64,000 nucleotides of DNA from Eopsaltria australis. Its lineage: Eukaryota > Chordata > Aves > Passeriformes > Petroicidae. The position numbers were made by a program, and so were the translations under genes. Shown one piece after another: positions 12,971 through 24,385 of this stretch (position 1 is its first letter; every line of letters starts with the position of its first letter). The stretch spans positions 434,001-498,000 of the forward strand of contig JAVTVJ010000838.1 of NCBI GenBank assembly GCA_034509425.1. Direction: 5' to 3'. Below the pieces are notes generated by a model, which was not told the origin of the DNA, did no database searches, and saw only the letters and a program-made list of their open reading frames with translations.

Positions 12971-14824
12971 TAAGTCATGTTTTAAAATCAGTCTTCTGTT
13001 GTGATAAAGTGGTTGCCCCATCACACACACAGCATTTATGTTGAAGAGTCTTCACTGGAAGGCAACTTGGCCTTTATTAGAAAAATTGATTAAACACAAT
13101 CCACTTATTCTTTACTAATATTGCAAATATTTTTCTTCCCCATAATAAACTCATATTAGGATACAATTTAGGAACAAAAAAAATCATCTAGCTATAACCT
13201 CTGTTGCATAACTGGCTTCTGTGAAGACCCACAGCCATGCACTGGATAAAGATCAATTCACAATTTGAGTAACCTGACACTTCCTCCTACGCCCCAGATG
13301 TTAGTATTTTTAAAGAAAACCAGAAGTACTTCCCCACCTGGTTCTACTTCAAAATAAAACTGTCTTATAGCTGACAATGCGTTCAAATACCTTTACTTTA
13401 GGAAACTGATATGGCACAATGTGGACAAAAAGGTAATATGGAATAATTATCTTTAATTTGGGAGTTAGTTTAAGCTATTCTTGTAGTTGCTTGATGATTC
13501 TTGAGAGAGATTTTCAAAATGCATTCTAGGTGTTTTCTCTTTATTGTATGTTGATCCTGAACGATTTAATTACACAAGTAAATACAATATCAGTAAGATC
13601 ACACAAAATGTATGATCTTGCTTGCAGAATTTGGTAATATCCTGTTATTGTTTAAGCTTGAGCTTTCAGATAGTCTAAGTTTTCATTATGAATTTCCTAT
13701 TATCATGAAACTCAGACTACATACTCTTTTTTATTATTTGTACCAGGTTGCTCAAGCACCAAATATTTTTATGAAACACTAAATGGCAAAGCTCCATTGA
13801 GCAGAATAAAATTATACTGGTTTTATTTGGTAAATAATCTGACTCATGAGAAACTAAAATTTAATAAAACCGTGAGCTACTCAGTGATATGACAAAATTT
13901 GAAGGATTACAGCAATTCATGTATAGAAAGACACATCTTCTTTAAGACTAGGACATTTTTAAAAAAATATTTACAAAAAAAAACCCAAATCAAAGCATTC
14001 TTCCTCATATTCATATGGTTTATAAAAACAAGCGTAGACTGTAAAGATCTCCTAAATTAGGTTCAATTGTTGGTTTGTTTTTTTACCTGGAAAGCTAATA
14101 AATGAATGTGTTTAAACAGAATGGAAAAACATCAGAAAAAACACAGGTGGATAACCTTCAATTTTTGACTGAAAATACAGAATATACAAATGATTGTCAC
14201 GATAATAATGTAATAATCTTAATTAGAGGTTTAAGAAAGTCTCTAACATGTTTCCAAATGAATGTTTGTTTGTAATTTATGTAAACAGATAAGCTGTAAC
14301 TTCAGCTATAACTGATCCTTGTTTTAATTAGGATTATGCAAAAACAAATACTAGCACATGTTTGGCCCAACACTGGTGTGAAATATGAAATAAAAAAAAA
14401 AGTGGCACATTCCCGTGAAATACAGGAATTTAGTGTGTATTATTAAATTTGAATTGGATGTATTAAGATTCAGCACAGGACAGGCATCTGTTAAAATTCA
14501 GAGGTTTCACTGCTTTTTCAGAGCCAGTTTCCTGACTACAGAAGGCTTTAAAAACACCGTGCCAAAAGAACCTGCAGGAAACTTGAAGTGTTACATGTCA
14601 CGCTGAAGGGATTCACTGCTCAGATATCCTAATTATATGATCCTTAGAAAGAGAAGAAAACAGCTTTACACTCGAGATAGAAAAAGTACAAACCTCTTGC
14701 TCCCTACCCTAGGAGGATAAACATTGTACTAACCCTGTTCTCATAATTCCATATAAAGTTTTCCTTTCTCTGTGAGTATTTGGAGGAAGGTACTGAGGTA
14801 AATGTCCTCCAGGATAATCCATCA

Positions 14825-14937
14825 CAACAGGACTTGGAACACCCTGGGACAGTGGAATTTGTCACTGCCCATGGCAGGGGTGGCACTGGATGAATTTTGG
14901 GGTCCCTTCCCACCCAAACCCTTCTGTGACTCTTCTG
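14825..14937 (+). repeat. CR1 LINE 3'-end fragment
   Basis: The segment carries the CR1 3' untranslated signature: a run like GGGACAGTGGAA, then CTGCCCATGGCAGGGGTGG, GGTCCCTTCCCACCCAAAC and a degenerate terminal TTCTGTGACTCT. The order shows plus-strand orientation, opposite to EDIL3. It is heavily 5'-truncated, as most avian CR1 copies are. Confidence 0.85.
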
Positions 14938-17429
14938 TAAGACATAAGAGAGTCACATAAGTTGTGTTCTAAACTCAAAAGGAGCTTTCTAAACAAGCAA
15001 GCCATGGAGATAAAAATAATATCTGGACATAAGTTGGATTTTTTTGCTTGATGATGCACAAACATTTGAGACACACTTGCACTGGTAATATACTTTAACA
15101 ACTAAACACAAAACAAAACCAATACAAAATTCAATTGCTCCTGTCTAGAACTCCTTCTGAAACTACTCAAGCATTCCTACATTCTTTTTTAAAAGAAATT
15201 TTATCTCCTCTTAGGCTTCTTTAGAAATTCTAATTCACACATTTTTAAGTGTAAATAACATGCTTCTCTAACTTCTTAAAAAAATAAATAAAAGAAAATA
15301 TTTAATGCTACCTCGTAACAACCTATTGTTGTTTCCCATCCTATTGATTCTAAAATATATCTAGGTCAACTTGTTATGAGAAAAATTGTAACATACAGTA
15401 TGAATCTTTCACTTTGGTTTGTAAAAAATCCAGGCTCTGAGAAACTGAAAATAAAAAATTTTAAGTTTTATTTTAATTGATAGTTAATTGATTCTTAAAT
15501 TTGGTGTGGTAAGTAAAATCTTTAATTTAGACAAACCAGCATTTTTTATGATGACTAATTTCTTTCTTTGCTAGTTTATTTGCCATCTTTTCAACCTATA
15601 ATTTACACTTCTGTTCAATATTATAGTTAGAGTTATTCTGTTATAGTGTCAGTGAAATGAGTAATAGCATGTATTTATAAATCCAGTTTAAAACTGATTT
15701 ATTATCTATAGCATTTTCCTACTTTTCTTTGCATTCTATAGTGGCACTTCCCCTATGCTACCCTCTCTTAAAGAAAAATTTGAAATTAAATTTTAAGTTT
15801 TGAAGTGACTCCATTTCCATACAATAATAACTATAACCATAGGTTTCAGAATGCTAGGATTAAATGTAAAACTACTAGAAAAATAAAAATTAAAAAAATA
15901 AACATAGGAAAGATACAATTAAGTGTATTCCAAAATACATTTTCAGTTTAAATTGCCTACTTGAAAGGATTTAAAGTAAGATAGGGGTCTACAAGAATCA
16001 TTGCCACAATAGTTACATATCTTGTGGTATTAACAAGATTTTTTAAAATTTATTTTTAGATACTTTTTCATCCCTATTTCATTTTTGAGAACTCCCATAA
16101 AAGAGATCATGCAGTGAAATTATACTCTGCATAGGTACCTACTCTCTGCTTTGCAAAATACTTATCGTTTTCTTGTAGCCATTGAAAAGTTATTACAATG
16201 TCCTCTGTGGAGTCATACTTCCAATACTGGAATAGTCAGTATTTCCTGATCTTCTATTTACCTGTTTAAATGCCTATTTAATGGCTTTTCATCTGAGGTA
16301 ATTTTAATCTAATGGAATTTTGCAATAGCCTAGCCAGGATGTTCCTTATTAGTTTTAAAGGAGTTGGTACTTTGAAAGTTTTAATATGTATTGAAGCAGA
16401 TTTTTAATTTTTAATTACTTTTAATGAATACTGGCATGAAAACCTTCGTCCCATTAAGCAACTTACCATTTAATTTTACACTGTGGAAGTACATCTTCAG
16501 GGCAACTACTGCTAGCGTTTCCAATGAACCTTATTAAAATAATTGGCTATTTATATAACAAGAACTTGACAAATCATTTAAACTGTAGTTGAGGAAAAAA
16601 AAATCTTATTAAAAAGTGAATCAACTTGTGAATCATTTTTCATTACAAGCAATGCTCCAAAAACCTCAACTTCAGGAGTAACTGAAATTATGCAGAATTA
16701 GAGCAACTGGATGATTTGCTAAGAGAATGTAGGTGGGCACATGACAATAAGTCCAATTATTGACAATGAGTTTGAGCCCAAATCAATAAATTAGTGTTAT
16801 TTCCCTTCATACATCCCAAAATAACTATCACTTCAAAATTCAGTTGTTTATGCTTTTCAGAATAGAGTGAAGGCAGGGTTACATTGTTTTTATGTGAATA
16901 TGGCTATGGTACAGGTTTTTAAAAATGTCATTAGACAAACAAGTCCTGGAAGATACAAAGATGAATGTTCTAAAATGACAAAGCCAGAAGATTATGGGTT
17001 TTTTTCACATGTCTTTATTTGATATACACAGGGAGAAGTGTATTCATTTGTGGCCAATCTATATAAATCTCATTTAAACAATCAAAAAGAGTTGCCTAAG
17101 GGACTTGCATAAGTGCACATATATGTGCTACACAGAGGTAATTTCTACTCTTCGCTGGTAATTTCCAAATTTGGATTCTAAATTGCTCATAAATATATGC
17201 ATATTTTACTGTTAATGAATCTTATATTTAATCTACAACAGCAAGTTGGGCAATGTCACCTCAGCTCCTGAAAAGGTGATGAAGACAGACACACTGGAGG
17301 GCATTTTCCAATACCTGAAGGACAAGATGGGAAGGCAAAGGAGTCTCTGGTTAAAATATGTGAAACCACATGCTCTTGGAAACTTTTATTCAGACAATTT
17401 TTCTTACAATTGTTGAAAACTGGAGAGAG

Positions 17430-17555
17430 TTTGTGGAATCTCCATCTGGATAAATATTCAAAACATGACTGAATACATTTGTGGGCAGCTGATGCTGCTG
17501 AAGGATGGGGCTTGGACTAGGTGGTCTCCAGAAAAAATCTGTGCTATATTCATAT
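17430..17555 (+). repeat. Old CR1 LINE 3'-end fragment
   Basis: The segment resembles the CR1 tail around GTGGAATCTCCATCTGGATA, ATTCAAAACATGACTG and GGGGCTTGGACTAGGTGGTC. It lacks a clean TTCTATGATTCT terminus. The divergence is higher than in the other copies, which suggests an older insertion. Plus orientation. Confidence 0.7.
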
Positions 17556-18337
17556 TTTATGTATGCTCAGTATAGAGTATGCATTACCTATGAAAAATAC
17601 AGTTATTTGCTAAACAGTTATTAACCTTTCTACTTTTCAGATCATGGTAATATCCTTATCTCCTCTGCAAATGTGACAAGGAAGACCACATCTCTCTCCT
17701 CACAAAAGATCCACCAGTTCCACCACATCACCAATGACTGTCTCTACATAAAATCTGTACCATAAACTCATGGTGTGGGTGCTACAATTCCTGTAAAAAT
17801 CTGTGCTTTTGCTGAGAAATGGGATGGGGTTCTCTCTCTGTTAGGAGCACTGACAAAATGAAGTCAGGAATAAGCATTTTAAACTTCAAATGTTACATTT
17901 GGGCAAAGGCTCTTTTCACCTTACACTCCCTAATTTTGGTGTATGCCTTCTGCAGCATTATTCTGAAGCTCCCTTAAATATTTAGTGACAAAGAAAATAG
18001 AGAGGATGAGAAAGGAGCAGATTAATTTCTCTCTAACAGTGACAACTACTGGTATGGAAAAGAATATTGCTTTTAAGTAAACTGTAAAAACTACATAAGA
18101 GTAATGACTGTATGCATAAAGAAGCTCTGTTAGCTACGTGAAAGGATCACACAGAATGCATTTTCAGAGCCATATGTCACCTTGCTGACTTGTGGGGAGG
18201 GCAAAATGAGATCTGACGAGATTACAAAGCTTACCTAATATTTGAAGGTTAATGACAATTTAAGTACTCTTTTTTGGTGCAATGCATATCTGGACCAGGG
18301 AACATCAATTCACTGCTAATGTTTTGTTGTAACAGGG

Positions 18338-18376
18338 CAATCCCTGAATGCAATCCCTGAATGCAATCCCTGAATT
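18338..18376 (+). repeat. Three tandem copies of a 13-bp unit
   Basis: CAATCCCTGAATG occurs three times head to tail (18338, 18351, 18364), the last copy ending in T rather than G. AATCCCTGAATGG appears once more inside the CR1 terminus that begins 40 bp away. Confidence 0.95.
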
Positions 18377-18415
18377 GAATTTATTGGAAATGTAGAGCTA
18401 GCTGTTTCACTTTTT

Positions 18416-18575
18416 ATAGAATCTCAGAATCCCTGAATGGTTTGGGTTGGAAGGAATCCTAAAGATCACCTAATTCCAACCCCCTGCCTTGGGCAGGGAC
18501 ACTTTCCACTGTTCCAGGTTGCTCCAAGCCCTGTCCAGCCTGGCCTTGGACACTTCCAGGGATGGGGCATCCACA
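18416..18575 (-). repeat. CR1 LINE 3'-end fragment
   Basis: Read on the plus strand it begins TAGAATCTCAGAATCCCTGA, then GGTTTGGGTTGGAAGGAATC, CCAACCCCCTGCCTTGGGCA and CCTGGCCTTGGACACTTCCA. This is the reverse complement of a CR1 3' end, so the element points the same way as EDIL3. A triple 13-bp repeat lies 40 bp to its left. Confidence 0.9.
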
Positions 18576-21500
18576 ATTAATGCCATTCATGTCCCTCTGT
18601 GTGTTCCCATGAACCCACTTCTATAGGACCTAACACTGGCCACATTCTGTGACCTGATCCCAATGAAAATCCCTTGCTGTTATTATCGTTGTATTAGTTT
18701 GTGTCCAGACAGTCCTGGTGAACTGGTGATTCAAACAGAAGTCTGATGAGGATAAATTTTCAGTGAAGGTGGGCATCATAATTTTTGGCAGAATTGCAGC
18801 AGAGGACTAAATAAATTTCAAGACCAAAGTATGACTGACAGAAGGCCATGGACATCTTATGACATCAGTAATTTAGCATAAGAAAAGGAAAATAAACAAC
18901 GTTCTACTAACAATTTTCAGTGTATTTTGAGAAAAACATTGGTACAGACAGGTTATTTCTCCATAGCATGGTCTTTGAAAATTGCAGGCGCAGAGTGAAA
19001 CACTTAGAGCTGAGGGCACAATGTCTGCCTACACAGGTCTCAGGGATCTTTCCTCTGTACAAATTCTAGAATGTCTGGGTGGACTGAATTTCCGCTTACC
19101 CACTGGAATGTTTTAAGTCAATTCCCAGTATGACAAATCCCAGGAATTTTAGACTGCTGGACTGTTCTTTTAGATTATTTTAATCTCACAGGGAACCAGT
19201 TCTTGTGCTCTCAGCCTGCTCTCACAAGAAGCAAAGCACTGTATGTTGAGATGATCAAGAGATTTTCCTTAAAAATACATTCCTGACTCAAATGACAACT
19301 CTCAGCCAGATAACCTACAGAAATAATTGTATGTTATTTAAGGCAGCAGAATAAATGCAAACTATGTGAACATCCTGGGTATTCATATGAAAATGTGACA
19401 GCACTGTGGGTTTTGCTTGAGATATTTTATGAATACGAAGGGATTAATTTGTGATGCAGACTGGTTTCTGCCATTAGACCATTTTATCTTTATACTGAGC
19501 TTCAAGCACAAGTACTGATTTTTCAGGTTTTGCTTACACAGGCAATGAGTCTGATGAAATATCCTTCTCTCCCTCTGTACAAGGATTGTTCTCAAAAGTG
19601 TATCCACACGAAAAAATACTGCTTGTAACTTCAAAAGAGTAGCTAGACTACTGAATGACCTGGATCTTCCTTCTCAGAGGTTTCTTGACTTCTTCAAACT
19701 TCTCATTGGGTATGTATTACAAAAACAAGCCCTGATAACTAAATTTGCTTTCCTTCTTTCATTTTTCAGAAAAAAATTGCCCTGCAAATTGTTCAATTTC
19801 CAAACAATAAAGCCACTCATAAAATTTTCAGCTAGTTTGATGAGCAATACCAATATTTTATATACTAATAGGGAACAGCACAGCCATGTGTCAGCATGAG
19901 TTCCTAACACAAATATAATATTTTAATTCTGCATCCCTGACACACTCACACATACAGATGGCTGAGCACAGTAGCTCTTACAGAAGCAGAACAAAAAAAC
20001 CAAGAAAAATATCTGAATTACAAAACTCATCTTTTTTTTTTCCTAACAGCTGCTTCCTACATAGATGGATCAGACCACACCCCTATGTGACAAAATTCTA
20101 AGTGATAAGAATAGTCTCATTAAACAACAAGATTTCATTTCAAGATTCCATTTATTTCTTCATCTTCCTCACAGGAATGTGCTGGTGTATCTGTAAGAAA
20201 CCTGCTGGTGCAACAAAGACTGAAAGCAGTTCCTCTTTTAAAACTTCAGGTGGCTGTGTTGACCCTAAACCATCACAGTGGCTGAAAGTGACTTATAAAT
20301 TGCTGTGTGTACCTAAATGGGCAAAAAAAGTGGCAAAAAAAGAAAGGAAAATAGCTGCATTGTTGAGCTAAAGTTTTCATGTGTTCTTCCTCTAGTCATA
20401 CACTTCTCTACTGTGGTTCATCAACTCTTCACTTCCCTAAGACTCAGTGCACCCTCGGACAGTTCACTATAATATTTTTGTTACAAAAGGAGGAATCTAT
20501 GATGTAGACAGTACAATGGGATAACTATTCTTGAATTTAGAGTGAACTCCTTTAATTCAGTACTTTTTATTTTTAATTAAAATATAAAGAGAAACTTCTA
20601 TGTATAAAACATCTCCATATGCTATCTTTTTAATGAAGAACATGAACAAATTTAATCAGTTTTGCAATCAAACAGCAATTCCTGCATTTTTGGAACATTA
20701 ATTTTTTTTCAACCACTAAACAACTCAAACCAAACTAATCCTTAAGAAAGACACTGATTAGGGGAAGACAGATTTACCCACCTACAGAAAAAGTTTATAA
20801 TGGCTATTGACAACCTACGTGACTTTTACACCACAGAAACACACATCTTCTTAAAAGCACCATCCATTTTGTAATTCAGTCAGTGCTTAGGCTGGAAGGA
20901 ACCCAACCCCTCTGTTCAATATTGCCATAAAACCCCAAAGCAATCAGGAAGATCTATTTCCTCCCACTATGACACCTTATGAAAGAAACTTAGCCATCAC
21001 CAAGGCCTGATTAAGAAAAGCCTCAGCTCCATACCCAATTCTTGTTAAAACAGGAAAAGAAAAAAAAAAAACAGAAGGAAATTTAAGAATAAAATGCCGC
21101 ATAAAGAATATAGAAAGTGTTATAAGGACCTTCTGACAAATAAACCTTATGGTTTACTCTTTAGTACAGGTCACTGCTGCTGTAAAATACACCACTGAAC
21201 AAAGAAGGTTTTGAGAGGGCCACTGAGAAATTATTTGAAAGTACAAGAATAACCATCACATTGCACAGAAAAGACAACAATTTTAACTGGTTACACAGGA
21301 AAAGTAAGAGGGTGCATAACAAATGTTTGCAAAACAACAGGAGATGTACACAAGGCATTCAACACCTGCTTTTCTTCCAGTCTTATAACAGACAAAGGAA
21401 AAAGCATTTAAAGATGCTGGAAAACAGCAGGTTTGAAACTGAAAAGGGATTTTCTTTTCAGTATACAGCAAAATTAGACTTTGAAACTCAACGCTATGTA

Positions 21501-22789
21501 TAAGGAAATTGTTAACATCAGTAATTCAAGAATAAAAAAGCTATTTGAAGTGTGTATGACTAAAAAGAATAATCACTGCTATACAAGCAAATTCTAAGAA
21601 GAGTGAAACAAAACTGGTGGGGATATTATACTTCCTCCTTGGGACTTCAAGGCAATCTTTGGCTCTTACTGAATCAAATAAAATCTTAAAGTAGGGGGCA
21701 AGCCTCAGCTCAGCCACCTACTACTTTAACTAAGATACGTACTTGGACTTCAAGGAAAACAAGCACCTCCTTCCAGCTGCCCCAAAACTGGTGTCACTGC
21801 TGTCCAATCTCACCCACATTTGTTGTACAAATTCCTCCATTTTCAGCTGACAAGCCCATCATTTTTCAGCTCATTAAAGAATTTTCCTTTTTCCAGGCAG
21901 CTCCCAGACAGGTTGCTCTGGACTTCTGTGAAGGAGACAAAACCACCAAGTGCTCCCACACTTGTTGGTTCAGCCATTTCCTTGAGCCCCCTGACACAGC
22001 TTCAATTTTGGGAACATTTTACTGAGTTTTCTTCCAATAGCCTTCAGTGGCAGTCCACTTTTATATTCTTTACTGGTGGTCTCTCTTAGATGTCTCTCAA
22101 ATTACCCACTTTCTTTCAAGTTTTAATTAAGTTAAGAGACTAGAAGTTTCATAAATGAACAAGGATACATCCTTCCTTTCTTTCTTGTCCAAGCTACTGA
22201 TCAAACACAGGAATAGTTTTTACACTTCAGCTCTACAATACTTAGAGGCACAGGGACATACTTACACATGTAACTGGCTACTGTACCACAGAGTTTATTA
22301 CTACATCATTAAATATCTTGTTGATAGCATAATTTGTTAAAGCTACTCACAGAGCTAACTTTGATGAAAATTAACACCCCTCCCCCCTCAGAATAAAAAG
22401 GAACACCTGGTTTCAGTGTTAAGAACACCCCAAACAGCTATTTTTCTCCAAAGGAGAAACCATGGGATGCAAATCTGGTGAGGTGCAACTGCATGCACAC
22501 TAGCACTTGGCTCTTGGGATGGGTGGCTTGGAGCAGCCTTCATCTGTGCAAGAAAACAATGGGTTTTAATCTTCAAAACAAGGCAGCCGCATGAAAACCA
22601 TCTGTGGGGAATGATTTCTGGAGTGCCCTACCACCCAACTGCAGCCTGGAATGCTTTAACAAGAGCACTCATTCAGTGTAACACACAAAACCCACAACAC
22701 ATTCTGCACCCTCCTCACAATGGTTTCTTCCTGACAGCTGGAAAAGCCACTGTGATTCTGCCCCTGGGGTGGTGCAAAACTGGATGTAC

Positions 22790-23461
22790 AGACAGACTGG
22801 GGAATGAGAGGCTGGAAAGCAGTGCCAGGGAAAGGGACTGGGGGTCCTGGTCAGTGGCAGTGCCCTGGAGCCAGGAGGGACATCCCTGTCCTGGGGGCAC
22901 CAGGCCCAGCATGGCCGGCCAGGCCAGGGAGGGATTCTCCTGCTCTGCTCTGGGCCAGCAGCCTCACCTGGAATATTGTGTGCAGTTCTGGGCATCACAA
23001 AGTAAAAAAGACATTAAACTATCAGAGAGTGTGCAAAGGAGGGCCATGGGGATGGTGAAGGGTCTGGAGAGACCGTGTGAGGAGCAACTGAGGGCACTTG
23101 GTGTGTTCAGCTGGAGGAGAGGAGACTGAGGGGAGACTCATCACAGTTACAGGTTTCTCAGGAGAGGAAGGACAACTCTGATCTCTGCTCTGTGACAGTG
23201 ACAGGACCTGAGGGAATGGCTGGAGATGTCAGGGAGTTGGGATGGATCTGAGGGAAAGGTTTTTCCCCCAGAAGGTGCTGGGCACTGCCCAGGCTCCCCA
23301 GGGAATGGGCATGGCCCCGAGGCTTCCAGAGCTCCATGAACTTTGGGACAACACTTCCAGGGATGCCCAGGGTGGAGTTGTTGGGGTGCCTGTGCATGGC
23401 CAGGGGTTGGACTGGACGGACCTTGTGGGTCCCTTCCACCTGAGGAGATTCAATGATTCCA
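22790..23461 (+). repeat. CR1 LINE with remnant of ORF2 C-terminus
   Basis: This is about 670 bp of CR1 in plus orientation. Frame remnants include [25 protein letters not shown] and [19 protein letters not shown], which are the C-terminal tail of the CR1 reverse-transcriptase ORF2. The 3' untranslated part follows, with CTTGTGGGTCCCTTCCACCT and a terminal ATTCAATGATTCC. The frame is broken and 5'-truncated, so it is not functional. It is GC-rich compared with its surroundings. Confidence 0.92.
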
Positions 23462-24010
23462 CACTGGAATTTGCCGGTAGAGATAACACATCAGGTCAGC
23501 TGACCAGAAATGTGTGGCCACTGGCCTTTCCAGCTGTGGCACCACGGGTAAAACCCACTGTCCCATGGATAGCTGGGATGATGCCTCAAGGTACAGCAGA
23601 AATCTGCTCTGCCACAGGGCCCCACCTGTGCAGCTTCCCAAGACATTTGTGTAGCAGATGTGAATTTCACAGGCCATCCATGATGTGGAGGAAGAATGCA
23701 CAGAGCTCAGTAATACCCTGGGAAGGGCCTGCTTACATTATTAAATGTGTTTGATTAATAACCCTGGTTCCTGGAGTGCAAGGATTTTAGTTATGTCTGG
23801 CAGAGTTAACGATCCTACACACATGCAAATGAAACCCTTAAATCTGAACCTTTTATTACTTCAAACTTGAATTTTCCTGTCATTTCAGCAAGTTGAGTGG
23901 CAGCCAGTAAAATCTATTGTGACTAATGCCTCAAATTCCTACTTTTTCCAGGAGCAGTATCTACCTGATAATCACAAAAATGTATACTGTATCTATCTCT
24001 CAAAATTCTG

Positions 24011-24115
24011 AAGGGGTTTTTAGTGGTTTTTTTTCTTTTTTTTTTTTCTTTATTTAGGTGTTTGTCTGTGAGATTTTCTTTGGTTTTTTGTTTGTTGGGT
24101 CTTTTTTTGTTGAAA
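24011..24115 (+). repeat. T/G-rich low-complexity tract
   Basis: T runs broken by single or double G (GTTTTTTGTTTGTTGGG and similar) extend over about 105 bp, some 85 bp left of the CR1 at 24200. It is the strand complement of the A/C tract type. Confidence 0.85.
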
Positions 24116-24199
24116 AAGCTGTCCATTTCAGGTTTTGGGGTATTTCCATGGATTTTGGCTTGTTCTAGGCTGTTTTAATATAGAAGCCCAGATTGGCTT

Positions 24200-24385
24200 G
24201 AGTTTTAAGGAATTTTGAAGATCATCTAGTTCCAACTCCTCGGCCATGAGGGACTTCTCCAGCTCCTCTGGAGCCCCTTCAGGCCCTGGAAGGGGCTCTG
24301 AAGTCTCCCTGGAGCCTTCTCTTCTCCAGGTGAACACCCCCAACTCTCTCAGGCTGGTTCCAGGAGAGCCTTTGAGATGCATCTT
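24200..24385 (-). repeat. CR1 LINE fragment
   Basis: The plus strand shows TTTTGAAGATCATCTAGTTC followed, after a gap relative to the consensus, by TTCTCTTCTCCAGGTGAACA and CCCCAACTCTCTCAGGCTGG. These are reverse-complement CR1 segments. The join suggests an internal deletion in the copy. It points the same way as EDIL3. Confidence 0.78.

Noticed and set aside
22611..23129. A 172-codon plus-strand frame that could be called a gene.
   Set aside because: Its second half is the decayed CR1 ORF2 C-terminus ([11 protein letters not shown] and following), and the first part is unrelated intron. It is a transposon remnant.
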